Shown here one piece after another: positions 13,545-22,052 of a DNA stretch of 36,075 nt; the stretch's first letter is position 1; each line of letters starts with the position of its first letter. The stretch lies in contig NZ_CALDXR010000051.1 of assembly GCF_937920985.1 (NCBI RefSeq), forward strand, positions 1 to 36,075, written 5' to 3'. Origin of the DNA: an uncultured Phascolarctobacterium sp. GTDB taxonomy: Bacteria; Bacillota; Negativicutes; Acidaminococcales; Acidaminococcaceae. A program made the position numbers and the translations under genes. Below the pieces are notes generated by a model. The model did no database searches. It was not told the origin of the DNA and was given only the letters and a program-made list of their open reading frames with translations.

Positions 13545-14960
13545 TTAAGTGTGAGCAAGATGTTGCTTTTTAATAAGAGCGAACACCTTTAAGGAGCAGC
13601 AAAGGATGAGCACTGCACTGACAGTAAGCACATAAAAGCCATGTCTGCTGCCAAGCATGGTAGCATGCGCGATATTGGCCGGTTCCGCAGCCTGCGCGGT
13701 TGCAACAATCGTACTGATAACCGCTGTACCGACTGCGCCTGCCAACTGTAGCAGCGTGTTCATCGCTGCATTACCGTCGGCATTCAGATCTTCCGGTAAT
13801 TGGCTCAGGCCATTGGTCATAATCGTTCCCATGGAAAATCCTTGGCCGAAGGCAAAGAACAGGTAGAAGACGATAAAGAGCAACGAGCTCAGTTCACCGG
13901 GATAAAGGCTGTAGCAGATGACGGATACGAGAATCGATGTGTTGCCTAATAAAATCGGACGTTTGGCACCGAATTTATCCAACAGCCTGCCGCTGATAGG
14001 TGCAAGCATAGCACCAATGATGCAGCCGGGAAGCAGCAGACAACCGGCGGTGAAGGCATCCGTATGCGAAACAAGCTGCGCATAGTTGGGGATTAAAAAG
14101 CCAAGGCCTAAGCAGATAAAGCCGACGAGCAAAAGGCTGACAGTGCTGAGCGTATACGGCAGATAACGAAAAATTTCTACACGCAAAAGAGGCGCGTTGC
14201 TGCTTAATGATTGCTTGTAGAAGGCAGTTAAGGCAACAAGGCAGATTGCGAAAAGAGCAAGCACTTCGATACTGAACCAGCCGAAGTCGGAGGCAATGCT
14301 GGTAGCAAAAATCAGGCTGCTGAAGCCGATTACAAGCAAAAGGTATAAGCCGAAGTTAAAGCTTGTCTGCTCCAGCTTGCCGGCCTGACGGATATTTTTG
14401 ATACCCAAAACGGCAGGAAGCAGTAAAAATGGCAGCAGGCTGACGAAAATCATGCGCCAGCCAAAGTAGCTGACGATCATACCGCCGAGCGACGGACCGA
14501 CAGCCGGTGCCATGGCGGTAATAAGCGAAGCTACGCCAATCATAAAGCCCAGGCGTTCACCGGGAACCTGCTCCAGGATAATGTTAAACATCATCGGTAG
14601 GGCGATGCCTGTACCTATGCCCTGCAGCAATCTGCCGACAAGCAGAACGTTGAAGTAAGGCGACCAGGCGGCGAGCAGTGTGCCTGCAAGAAAGCTGCCG
14701 ATTGCAGCAGTAAACAGGCTGCGCGTTGCGAAACGGCGCTTGAGATAAGCAGAGGTTGGGATAATAAGTGCCAACACCAGCAGATAGCCGGTAGTTATCC
14801 ATTGTACGAGCGAGGTGCCGATATTAAATTCGTGCATGAGCGTGGGAAAGGTAACGTTCATAGCAGTTTCGACAACAACGCCGCTAAAGGACATGATGCC
14901 GGCGGCGACGATAGATAATAATAAACGTGCATCCAGCACACGTGTAGAGCTGTCAGTCAT
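13545..14960 (-). CDS. DHA2-family (EmrB/QacA) MFS drug:proton antiporter
   Basis: A 471-residue polytopic protein with about 14 hydrophobic segments. Motif A-like and motif C-like sequences follow the DHA2 pattern: FPTLMHEFNIGTSLVQWITTGYLLV near the start, LLVGRLLQGIGTGIALPMMFNII, then APAVGPSLGGMIVSYFGWRMIF. It probably expels drugs or toxic organics using the proton gradient. The open frame continues upstream to 15155, but the start at 14960 (MTDSSTR) has GGAAGGAGA before it and overlaps the marR stop in ATGACTGA. It is co-transcribed with and presumably repressed by the MarR protein. Confidence 0.92.
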   Translation of the reverse strand: MTDSSTRVLDARLLLSIVAAGIMSFSGVVVETAMNVTFPTLMHEFNIGTSLVQWITTGYLLVLALIIPTSAYLKRRFATRSLFTAAIGSFLAGTLLAAWSPYFNVLLVGRLLQGIGTGIALPMMFNIILEQVPGERLGFMIGVASLITAMAPAVGPSLGGMIVSYFGWRMIFVSLLPFLLLPAVLGIKNIRQAGKLEQTSFNFGLYLLLVIGFSSLIFATSIASDFGWFSIEVLALFAICLVALTAFYKQSLSSNAPLLRVEIFRYLPYTLSTVSLLLVGFICLGLGFLIPNYAQLVSHTDAFTAGCLLLPGCIIGAMLAPISGRLLDKFGAKRPILLGNTSILVSVICYSLYPGELSSLLFIVFYLFFAFGQGFSMGTIMTNGLSQLPEDLNADGNAAMNTLLQLAGAVGTAVISTIVATAQAAEPANIAHATMLGSRHGFYVLTVSAVLILCCSLKVFALIKKQHLAHT

Positions 14961-15459
14961 TATTTTTCTCCTTCCTTTGCCTGATAGCGGGAGCGTGGCC
15001 CTGCAGCGCAGGCTTATGCGTAGACATTGTTTGGTAAAGCTTGGCGATGGTAGTAGCAGTGGTGTTGATATCGGCTTCGCTGATATCGGTGATTTGCGCG
15101 GCCAACCAGCTGTGATATTGGGCGATGTAATAGGCGTGAATCTTTCGTCCCTCATCTGTCATGCGCAGTCTGACGATGCGTTTATCCTGTTCATCGCTGA
15201 ACTTTTCGATAACATTGATTGCCTGCAGCTCGCTTACCAGACGAGTGATGCCGGGGCGAGTTACCTGCAACAGGTCCGCAATGTCGCTGACCTTGGGAGG
15301 CTGCGCGGTACGTTCAAGGTATTCAATGTAATCCAACACCTTGAGATTGCCGGGAGTTAAGCCTTCCGGCAGAGGTGGCTGCAGCTCTACTACACGCTTT
15401 GCTTCGTGGCAGGCTATGAGCAGAGTTTTGATTGCTTCGATAGGCAGTTTATGTGTCAT
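14953..15459 (-). CDS. MarR family transcriptional regulator
   Basis: A 168-residue winged-helix regulator. The DNA-binding part is LEYIEYLERTAQPPKVSDIADLLQVTRPGITRLVSELQAINVIEKFSDEQDKRIVRLRMTDEGR (read across helix-turn-helix and wing, with the typical D-x-R wing motif). Such proteins act as dimers that leave DNA when they bind phenolic or other ligands. The frame opens earlier at TTG 15477, but that codon lies inside the ribosome site; ATG 15459 has AAGGAGA before it. It overlaps the MFS start by 8 bases. Two perfect inverted repeats next to its promoter suggest autorepression. Confidence 0.92.
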   Translation of the reverse strand: MTHKLPIEAIKTLLIACHEAKRVVELQPPLPEGLTPGNLKVLDYIEYLERTAQPPKVSDIADLLQVTRPGITRLVSELQAINVIEKFSDEQDKRIVRLRMTDEGRKIHAYYIAQYHSWLAAQITDISEADINTTATTIAKLYQTMSTHKPALQGHAPAIRQRKEKNND

Positions 15460-15481
15460 GATGATTCTCCTTTGCAATATG

Positions 15482-15511
15482 ATTACTTAAAGTAATTATC
15501 AAAGATAATTA
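15482..15511 (-). promoter_or_regulatory. Two probable MarR operators
   Basis: ATTACTT-A-AAGTAAT (15482-15496) and TAATTATC-AAA-GATAATTA (15493-15511) are perfect inverted repeats that overlap each other. The second covers part of the -10 element, so a bound repressor would block the promoter. Confidence 0.75.
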
Positions 15512-15537
15512 TATTGCGGTGATGGGGGGATTGTCAA
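15508..15537 (-). promoter_or_regulatory. Consensus promoter of the MarR-MFS operon
   Basis: On the minus strand, TTGACA (15537-15532), an 18-bp spacer and TATAAT (15513-15508): both hexamers are perfect. Confidence 0.85.
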
Positions 15538-15631
15538 GGTGGGGAAGAAGCGAAAATAATGTAAGGAATTGCTGAAAATTGTCTAAGCGAAATACTTTAG
15601 TGTGAATATCAGAATAAGCTCTTTTTCCCAA

Positions 15632-15705
15632 TATCCTCATGAAATATGCAGTAGTTGCATATTTTATCCTCATGAAATCTGTACCAATTGCATATTTCAT
15701 GAGGA
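15632..15705. repeat. Left 74-bp flanking repeat of the DUF4143 ATPase gene
   Basis: It consists of two tandem 33-bp units, each of the form ATCCTCATGAAAT..TG.A....TTGCATATTT, closed by ATGAGGA. Each unit is itself an imperfect palindrome. It matches the 74 bp at 17077-17150 with five mismatches and no gap. It lies 46 bases before the ATPase start. Confidence 0.85.
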
Positions 15706-15750
15706 TATGCTAGAATGAGAGTAAAATAGAGAAGGGAGTGAGCAATTAAA

Positions 15751-17052
15751 ATGTTACGTCGAAAAATTTATGATAAGCTCTTGGCATGGAAAAAAAGTGC
15801 AGGAAAAAAAGACGCTATTTTATTACGTGGCGTTAGGCAGTGTGGTAAAACATATATTGTCCGAGAGTTTGGAAAGCGTGAATATAAAAATTTTATAGAG
15901 ATAAATTTTATTGAGCGACCTGATATGCAGACTGTATTTTCCGGAAATCTTGATGTTGATAGCATGGTTCAGCAAATTAAACTTAGTATGCCGGGTTGCC
16001 AATTTATTCCCGGTGAAACGCTTTTGTTTTTGGATGAAATTCAGGATGCTCCTAACGCCAGAACTTCCTTGAAATTTTGGACGCAGGATGGACGTTTTGA
16101 TTGTATTGCCTCCGGTTCATTGTTGGGCATAGATTACAAAAATGAGGTTTCTATACCTGTCGGATATGAACAGCAATTAATTATGCGTACTCTTGATTTT
16201 GAAGAGTTTATTTGGGCGCTTGGTGCAGAAGTAAATCTCAAGGAGATGCTGGCACCATACGTAGACGGAGCAAAACGAGTTCCTGAGGCTATGCATAATT
16301 CTTTAAACAAGTATCTGCAGGAATATATGGTAGTTGGTGGATTGCCTGAGGTAGTTGATACATATATTGCAACGAAAGATTTTTACCAAGTACATCTATT
16401 GCAGGAAAAAATTCTGCGTGATTATCAGGATGATATTGCTAAATACGCGCTGAATCAGGATAAAATTAAGGCTAAGCAGTGTTTTCTGTCTATCCCGCGT
16501 CAGTTAAGCAAAGAAAACCATAAATTTCAGTATTCTGTTGTTGAGAAAAAGGCGACAGCAAGGAAATTTACCAGCAGCTTAGATTGGTTACATAATGCAG
16601 GATTAATTGATTTTGCTTATAATGTGAATTCACCTTGCTTCCCATTGAAAGCGTATGTCAAGGAAGATCAATTTAGAGTTTATCTTTGCGACATTGGTCT
16701 TTTGGTAGCTATGTATGGTTATCAGATGAAAATTGCTTTGCTGTCAGATGCGTTGGAAGGATCGGCTAAAGGTGGCATTTATGAAAGTCTTGTTGCCGAT
16801 ATTTTAGCAAAAAGGGGAGAAGAGCTTTATTACTATAAAAAAGAGGATTCAACCTTAGAGATTGAATTTATCTTAGAACGGGAGTGTAAGCTTGTGCCTG
16901 TAGAAGTGAAAGCCAGGAAGGGCTCGACACGTTCATTAAATGAGCTGCTTAAAATGGATAATATCGAAAGAGGTTATAAGCTCACAGCACAAAATACCGG
17001 TGTTGTTGAGAAAAAGATTACTTTACCTTTGTACATGGCTGCAATTATATGA
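15751..17052 (+). CDS. AAA ATPase with C-terminal DUF4143 domain
   Basis: A 433-residue cytoplasmic protein. The AAA_14-type ATPase domain (about residues 1-160) has Walker A GVRQCGKT (about 27-34) and Walker B LLFLDEIQD (about 91-99). A sensor-like SGSLLG follows (about 122-127). The second half (about 200-400) matches the DUF4143 pattern, including KKEDSTLEIEFILER and VPVEVKARKGSTRSL, which looks like the PD-(D/E)XK-type core E-x-K. Families of this kind are common, laterally spread, and of unknown role. Start ATG 15751 follows AAGGGAGTGAG. The gene is AT-richer than its neighbours and is bracketed by near-identical repeats. Confidence 0.88.
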   Translation: MLRRKIYDKLLAWKKSAGKKDAILLRGVRQCGKTYIVREFGKREYKNFIEINFIERPDMQTVFSGNLDVDSMVQQIKLSMPGCQFIPGETLLFLDEIQDAPNARTSLKFWTQDGRFDCIASGSLLGIDYKNEVSIPVGYEQQLIMRTLDFEEFIWALGAEVNLKEMLAPYVDGAKRVPEAMHNSLNKYLQEYMVVGGLPEVVDTYIATKDFYQVHLLQEKILRDYQDDIAKYALNQDKIKAKQCFLSIPRQLSKENHKFQYSVVEKKATARKFTSSLDWLHNAGLIDFAYNVNSPCFPLKAYVKEDQFRVYLCDIGLLVAMYGYQMKIALLSDALEGSAKGGIYESLVADILAKRGEELYYYKKEDSTLEIEFILERECKLVPVEVKARKGSTRSLNELLKMDNIERGYKLTAQNTGVVEKKITLPLYMAAII

Positions 17053-17076
17053 GCTTGATGAAGCTGTTTTTTCTAT

Positions 17077-17150
17077 TATCCTCATAAAATATGCAGTAGT
17101 TTCATATTTTATCCTCATGAAATCTGCACTGATTGCATATTTCATGAGGA
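17077..17150. repeat. Right 74-bp flanking repeat of the DUF4143 ATPase gene
   Basis: Same orientation, length and internal structure as 15632-15705, with five substitutions. It begins 24 bases after the ATPase stop. It could act as a transcription signal, protein-binding site or insertion scar. Confidence 0.85.
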
Positions 17151-17242
17151 CAGCTTAAAATAGAGTTAAAAAGAATGTGTAAGACACTTAAAAACTGATA
17201 TTGCAAGTGTTGTAATTCGATTATTGAAGTGGAGAAGCATAA

Positions 17243-17830
17243 ATGTTATCAAATTTTACCCCGCAGGATATTTCCTATGCATCCCATCTCACCAAGCTGA
17301 CCTGGGGTGACGAGATGGCGCTGACGAATGATAGCTTAAAGAATGTCCTGTACGAGGCTATGGTGCGCTATTATTATCGCAGTGAGGCTTTTTCTTTAAA
17401 GATGACAGATGAAGATGGCATGCAGGGATTTTTATTGGCGGCGCCTTTGAGTGAGCGTGATAATTCTCAGTCCTGGTTAAAGCAAAGCTTGCAGCATTTT
17501 GAATGCGAGGAGCAGGATCTTGTTTACGATTATATGCGCTATTTGTCTTATAATGGCCAAAAGGTACGTGCGCTGGCGCGACCGGAGGATTTACTGCTGT
17601 GCTTGTTTTTGAGCATGAGAAGCGGTGTTGGCAGCAAGCTGCTGCATAATGTGGAGGCGATTGCTCAGAAAAAAGGTGTCAAAAAGCTCTATTTATGGGC
17701 GGATGCTACCTGCGATTATGAATATTACCGCAAGCGTGGCTATAGCGAAGCAGCGCATTTTACGAATAATATTCTGCCGCAGTTGGGTGTGCAGGAAACA
17801 TGGATATACAGCAAGGAGCTGAAGGAGTGA
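17243..17830 (+). CDS. GNAT family N-acetyltransferase
   Basis: A 195-residue single-domain protein. The acetyl-CoA pyrophosphate-binding motif is MRSGVGSKLLHNVEAIAQKKGVKKLYLWADATCDYEYYRKRGY at about residues 127-170, the usual R/Q-x-x-G-x-G/A followed by beta-5 and the YxxxGF/Y tail. The N-terminal half is less conserved, so the substrate cannot be named. ATG 17243 has GGAGA upstream. It is followed after six bases by an HxlR regulator gene, so the pair is likely one transcript. Confidence 0.85.
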   Translation: MLSNFTPQDISYASHLTKLTWGDEMALTNDSLKNVLYEAMVRYYYRSEAFSLKMTDEDGMQGFLLAAPLSERDNSQSWLKQSLQHFECEEQDLVYDYMRYLSYNGQKVRALARPEDLLLCLFLSMRSGVGSKLLHNVEAIAQKKGVKKLYLWADATCDYEYYRKRGYSEAAHFTNNILPQLGVQETWIYSKELKE

Positions 17831-17836
17831 CTGTAA

Positions 17837-18166
17837 ATGTTGCATGAAATGAGTGATGCTTTACCGGCTTGTCCGGTAGAAACTACACTGACCTTAATCA
17901 GTGATAAATGGAAGGTGCTGATTTTGCGCGACCTTTTGACGGGAACAAAGCGCTTTGGCGAATTGAAAAAATCTTTGGACGGAGTCAGCCAAAAGGTGTT
18001 GACATCACAGCTGCGGCAGATGGAAGCTAGCGGCCTGCTGACGCGCAAGGTTTATGCTGAGGTGCCTCCGCGTGTTGAATATACGCTTACTGAGCTTGGT
18101 TACAGTCTGCAGCCTGTTTTGGAGGCTATGCGTGACTGGGGAGAGGCGTATAAGAAGAGAGTTTGA
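17837..18166 (+). CDS. HxlR family transcriptional regulator
   Basis: A 109-residue winged-helix protein with the HxlR pattern: CPVETTLTLISDKWKVLILRDLL near the N-terminus, where the conserved cysteine (about residue 12) is used as a redox or aldehyde sensor in several homologues, then TKRFGELKKSLDGVSQKVLTSQLRQMEASGLLTRKVY and VEYTLTELG wing. ATG 17837 follows GGAGTGA. It may regulate the upstream acetyltransferase gene or distant targets; no operator is evident. A strong terminator follows. Confidence 0.92.
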   Translation: MLHEMSDALPACPVETTLTLISDKWKVLILRDLLTGTKRFGELKKSLDGVSQKVLTSQLRQMEASGLLTRKVYAEVPPRVEYTLTELGYSLQPVLEAMRDWGEAYKKRV

Positions 18167-18172
18167 ATAAGT

Positions 18173-18218
18173 AAAAAGGAAAGGACGTGCCCATCATAGG
18201 ACACGTCCTTTCCTTTTT
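18173..18218 (+). terminator. Long-stem terminator after the HxlR gene
   Basis: A 17-bp stem, from AAAAAGGAAAGGACGTG (18173-18189) to its complement (18202-18218), with a 12-base loop. It has T-rich 3' and A-rich 5' ends and can act in both directions, so it could also limit the convergent TonB receptor transcript. Confidence 0.9.
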
Positions 18219-18279
18219 GGTATTTAATTAATGGAGAGTGAATAGAGTAATTCTCAGGTGTTGGAGAGGTTTATTTTAA

Positions 18280-20100
18280 TTAGAATTTGTAGGAATAATA
18301 AAGGGTAAAGTTTCTGTTCGGAGTAAAGGAACCGGCGCTGGACAGCCAATCATCGCGGTCAAGCAGATTATTGACAATGAGTTTAACATCAGAGTTCTTA
18401 TTCAGTTGGTACTTCATGTTGAAGTTCAGATTCCACATCTGAGGCGGAACAGTACCATAGCTCGGAGTTCTGTCCCAAATATGCTGTACGCTTAAGTTGG
18501 AGGAGAAATCTCTGTTTTTGTAGCCAACTAACGCATTGACATTATTTCTGTAATCAACTCTCTTCATGACATTAGATTTGGTAGTTTGCTTGGGATTAGA
18601 GAATGCAAAACCAAAGTTATAATACCAGTTGTCATCAATACATTGCTCATACAAGCCTTCAAGACCGATATTTTCAAATTTATCGGCATTTACAGGAGTG
18701 GAGATATCACTGCCATCGTATTTATCACCGGTTTTGGTGGAGTAAATTCTGTCCTCGACACGCAGTTTGTACAGGCCTAATTTCAGAGAGCTGTCATCAA
18801 ATTGTTTTTTCCAGCCGATTTCATAGGTCCATGCTTTTTCTGGCTTCAGGTCGGGGTTAGGAATAAAGGTTTTGCTGTTAGAGCCGTATTGCTCCTTGAT
18901 GGTGGGAACCCTGAAGGATTTATTGGCATTGACATAAATGCTTTGGGTGTCATCCATTTTATAAAGCAGCTGAATTTGCGGGCACAGCTCATTCTTTAAG
19001 TCTTCTACCATTTGATAGCGTGCGCCTAAGAACAGGTCGAGCTTTTCAGAGAGAGGAATTTCGCTCAATGCATAGAGCGCGGTATTGTTTCTGTTTCTCT
19101 TAATGGAGGAATAATCGGCTTCTTCGCGGTCAAAAACAATGCCAGCGGTCAGTTTGCTGTTACCGATATCCCATTTGTTTCTCATTTCAGCACCAAAGTT
19201 TTTTACAACATTGTCGCTTCCACCAGGTTTGCGGATATGATCCTTTAATGACCATGACTTACCTTTAAAGTCATGTCTGCGGCCATAGGTGTTAAAGAAA
19301 AAATCATCATTTTGATAGTTTAAATTTAATACATGGAAATCGTATTCACTTTGGTCGAAGGTACTCTTAGAAGAGTCTTTTTTATTGTGCCAATTATATT
19401 CGTCAAGTTGGTTAGTGTACAGGTATTGCAGTTTAATCTTATCATTGATTTTGTAATTGAGATTTAATGAATCCTTAGCGAATTTGCGACCTTCAGTGGT
19501 TAGACTTCTTGTCAGGAAGCCTCTTTTTTGGATTTGGTCACGGCTGTAGTTAACGTCAAGATTGCCTGCCTTAATGTCAATGCCACCATAACGTTTGCCA
19601 TCCTTGCCAAAACCAATAGTAACTTTATTTCTATTATTTTCCTTGGTAATAATATTAATTACGCCTGCCATAGCATCGGAGCCATGCAGAACGGCACCGG
19701 CACCCTTGATGACCTCGACTCTGCTGATAGAATCAGTATCGATTGCTTCCAAGTTGGCTGAGCCTTGAGAGTTCAGAGGAATACCATCGACAAGAATAGT
19801 TGCGTTTACAGTATTTTTAGCCAGACCTCTGAAGCCGATGGTGCCGCCCATACCTACAGGGGGCGTAATAACGGCGCCGGGAACATTAGCCAGCAAATCC
19901 ATTACGTTGGTAGCACCTAAACGTTCAATGTCCTTTTGCGTAAATACGTTAGTCATAGCAGGAATATGAAGATCCTTTTCTTCATACTTGGTAGCGGTAA
20001 CCAGCAGAGTATCCAGTGTATACTCTACCGGCTCGGCAGCCATGGCACTGGGAACCATGGACATCAGCAAAGCTGTCATCAATAAACCCTTTTTCATCAT
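18280..20100 (-). CDS. TonB-dependent outer-membrane receptor
   Basis: A 606-residue precursor with a signal peptide (about 1-21, cut after AMA). A TonB-box-like DTLLVTA is near residue 29. The plug domain (about 45-155) has VMDLLANVPGAVI, ILVDGIPLNSQG, ISRVEVIKGAGAVLHGSDAMAGVINIITK. A 22-strand-type barrel ends in the aromatic YSYKF. The family imports siderophores, haem or cobalamin with TonB energy; the ligand cannot be set from sequence. Two adjacent ATGs (20100 and 20097) share the site AGGAGG. It is preceded by the substrate-binding lipoprotein gene with only 9 bases between them, so they form one operon. No tonB/exbBD is nearby. Confidence 0.93.
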   Translation of the reverse strand: MMKKGLLMTALLMSMVPSAMAAEPVEYTLDTLLVTATKYEEKDLHIPAMTNVFTQKDIERLGATNVMDLLANVPGAVITPPVGMGGTIGFRGLAKNTVNATILVDGIPLNSQGSANLEAIDTDSISRVEVIKGAGAVLHGSDAMAGVINIITKENNRNKVTIGFGKDGKRYGGIDIKAGNLDVNYSRDQIQKRGFLTRSLTTEGRKFAKDSLNLNYKINDKIKLQYLYTNQLDEYNWHNKKDSSKSTFDQSEYDFHVLNLNYQNDDFFFNTYGRRHDFKGKSWSLKDHIRKPGGSDNVVKNFGAEMRNKWDIGNSKLTAGIVFDREEADYSSIKRNRNNTALYALSEIPLSEKLDLFLGARYQMVEDLKNELCPQIQLLYKMDDTQSIYVNANKSFRVPTIKEQYGSNSKTFIPNPDLKPEKAWTYEIGWKKQFDDSSLKLGLYKLRVEDRIYSTKTGDKYDGSDISTPVNADKFENIGLEGLYEQCIDDNWYYNFGFAFSNPKQTTKSNVMKRVDYRNNVNALVGYKNRDFSSNLSVQHIWDRTPSYGTVPPQMWNLNFNMKYQLNKNSDVKLIVNNLLDRDDWLSSAGSFTPNRNFTLYYSYKF

Positions 20101-20109
20101 AAAAGCCTC

Positions 20110-21048
20110 CTAAGATTTTAATATATTTAAAATTTCATAACAAGATGACGTGATATAGATGGAACCGCAGGAAATGTATTTGATAGGCAGTAAAATAACC
20201 TTTTTGTTTTTAATGGCTTTTAATTCCGCAAAGCTGGGATCACCGTACATTTCCTTTAATTTGACCTCGCCGCTGGGGAAATAGCCGCCATCGGTCCAAT
20301 CGATAAGAATGAATACATCGGGATTACATGCAACTACCTGCTCTTTATTCAACACAGTTCCGGGCGGAATATCGTAGCGGTCGGCCATATTTTCAATACC
20401 AAGCTTTTGGAAAACGTTACCTAAAAGACTGCCCTTGGTGCTCATAGCACCGCGACTGTTAAAAATCAGGATTTTAGCGTTAGCGTTATGCTTTTCGCTT
20501 AGCAGCTTGGCAACATCATCATCAATCTTTTTATTCATGGCAGCAGCTTTGTCTTCTGCCTTTAATACCCTGCCGAAAATATTATGGATTTCCTTAACAT
20601 CATCCAAGGTTTTAGCATTGGGATAAACAAAGACCTTAACACCGACATTTTCCAACTGACTGATAAAGTCTTCGCCGGTGTTTTGTCTTAAGAAAATTAC
20701 ATCCGGCTGCTGCTTCATAATAAATTCGACATTATATTCAGTACGCAGCTTTACCTTGTTTGCCATATGCATAACGTTGGAAATCTGTTCATCCTCTGCC
20801 CATTTGCTTAAAGCGAGGATGCGATTTGGCTCTACCATGTTAACCAAAATTTCATCAGAGCCGGGATACATAGACATAATACGTGAAGGTGGTTTATCAA
20901 ACTCTATTTTTTTACCGCGGGCATCTTCTACTACGTAAGATGAATTAGTATCCTTATTTTGAGTATTATTGTTGCTGCAGCCTATGGAAAACACCAGTAA
21001 TACAAGCATTAGTATGAGCAAAAGCGTGTGCCGTTTAAGTTTCTCCAT
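20110..21048 (-). CDS. Periplasmic substrate-binding lipoprotein, BtuF/FecB-like
   Basis: A 312-residue precursor with a lipobox (LLLVFSIGC, cysteine near residue 24 from the chosen start), hence membrane-anchored. The remainder is a class III solute-binding fold: VVEDARGKKIEFDKPPSRIMSM, PDVIFLRQNTGEDFISQLENVGVKVFVYPNAKTLDDVKEIHNIFGRV, then IKNKKVILLP. Such proteins carry iron complexes, haem or cobalamin from the receptor to an ABC permease. No permease or ATPase gene is adjacent. The frame opens at 21105, but MEKLKRH at 21048 places the hydrophobic segment at the N-terminus and has GGAG about nine bases before it. It is the first gene of the receptor operon. Confidence 0.88.
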   Translation of the reverse strand: MEKLKRHTLLLILMLVLLVFSIGCSNNNTQNKDTNSSYVVEDARGKKIEFDKPPSRIMSMYPGSDEILVNMVEPNRILALSKWAEDEQISNVMHMANKVKLRTEYNVEFIMKQQPDVIFLRQNTGEDFISQLENVGVKVFVYPNAKTLDDVKEIHNIFGRVLKAEDKAAAMNKKIDDDVAKLLSEKHNANAKILIFNSRGAMSTKGSLLGNVFQKLGIENMADRYDIPPGTVLNKEQVVACNPDVFILIDWTDGGYFPSGEVKLKEMYGDPSFAELKAIKNKKVILLPIKYISCGSIYITSSCYEILNILKS

Positions 21049-21106
21049 TACTTTCAACTCCACTTCCTTAAATTCCAATCGAGTCATATAAACATAACGT
21101 TTCATA

Positions 21107-21135
21107 TTGAAGCAATTCTTAATTTCTGATATTAT
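21107..21135 (+). promoter_or_regulatory. Probable promoter of the MerR gene
   Basis: TTGAAG (21107-21112), a 17-bp spacer and TATTAT (21130-21135). It would start just before the MerR dyad, allowing autorepression. Confidence 0.45.
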
Positions 21136-21140
21136 AATAG

Positions 21141-21171
21141 ATACTACACCTTATAGTAACTATAAAGTCAA
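21141..21171 (-). promoter_or_regulatory. MerR-type promoter (19-bp spacer) of the uptake operon
   Basis: Minus-strand TTGACT (21171-21166), a 19-bp spacer and TAGTAT (21146-21141). The spacer contains the perfect palindrome TTATAGT-A-ACTATAA (21151-21165, as read on +). An overlong 19-bp spacer with a centred dyad is the hallmark of promoters activated by MerR-family DNA twisting. Confidence 0.85.
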
Positions 21172-21188
21172 TAGGAGAATATATCAAA

Positions 21189-22004
21189 ATGAATGAAAAG
21201 TCACATTATTTATATGCACGTGAGCTGGCAGAGCTGTATGATATTTCGAAGCAGACCCTTATTTTTTACGATAAGATTAATCTGCTCAAACCGGCTTTTG
21301 TGGGCAGTAATGGCTATAGGATGTATTCTTTTAAGCAGTTCTTTATCCTGGGTATTATTCTTGATTTAAAAAATATTGGCTTACACCTATCTGATATTCA
21401 AGATTTTATCAATAACCGTAATGCGGAATCTTTGGTACCCTTGCTTTGTAAGCAGATAAAAAATCTGGAAAAGAAGCGTGTGATGATAGATCGTTTATGC
21501 GGTCAAATCCAAAATGAAATCAGCAGGCTTAATGGCCATTCTGATATTAGGCTTAATGAAATATCATTATCTTACCTGGATGCTGAAAATTTGATTTTAA
21601 GTGATGAAATCTGCTTTTGTAAATCATTGAAGGATCGTTTTATAGCAAGTGCAGAGGTGCTTAAGATTGCTTCTGAAGATGATTGCCTGAGGAGTCTTTT
21701 AGATGCAGGTTTTCTTTTTGAGCTGGATAGTCTTGAAGAAGAACCGAAATACTATAAACTTTTTGCCAAAGCAGCTGTCAGCAAGACTAATTTTCAACGT
21801 CCCAGGAATATTTATCTGCAAATGTATGTAAACTATACCTTTCAGAATGCTTTGCAGCTTGCAGCACCGGCTATTAATGAGTTTTGCCAGACACTTAATA
21901 TAAAATTGGGTAAACAGGTATATATACGCCCGATAAAAAACTATTGGACTTCGGATACTATGGATACCTTTATTTCTAAAATTGAAATTCCGGTTATAAT
22001 CTGA
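21189..22004 (+). CDS. MerR family transcriptional regulator with effector domain
   Basis: A 271-residue protein. The N-terminal MerR helix-turn-helix (YARELAELYDISKQTLIFYDKINLLKPAFVGSNGYRMYSFKQF, about 8-51) is followed by a dimerisation helix rich in lysine and glutamate (about 90-120). The C-terminal part of about 140 residues has the size of a GyrI-like ligand-binding domain as in BmrR, but the sequence match is not strong. ATG 21189 follows AGGAGA. It is divergent from the lipoprotein-receptor operon and very probably activates it on ligand binding. Confidence 0.9.
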   Translation: MNEKSHYLYARELAELYDISKQTLIFYDKINLLKPAFVGSNGYRMYSFKQFFILGIILDLKNIGLHLSDIQDFINNRNAESLVPLLCKQIKNLEKKRVMIDRLCGQIQNEISRLNGHSDIRLNEISLSYLDAENLILSDEICFCKSLKDRFIASAEVLKIASEDDCLRSLLDAGFLFELDSLEEEPKYYKLFAKAAVSKTNFQRPRNIYLQMYVNYTFQNALQLAAPAINEFCQTLNIKLGKQVYIRPIKNYWTSDTMDTFISKIEIPVII

Positions 22005-22052
22005 AGCTATACAAATAAGATATAAAAGTTGTTAATTAAAACCGATATAAGC

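Noticed and set aside
15632..15705. CRISPR-like or transposon terminal inverted repeat
   Set aside because: The two copies are in direct orientation, consist of tandem palindromic units, and no transposase is present between them.
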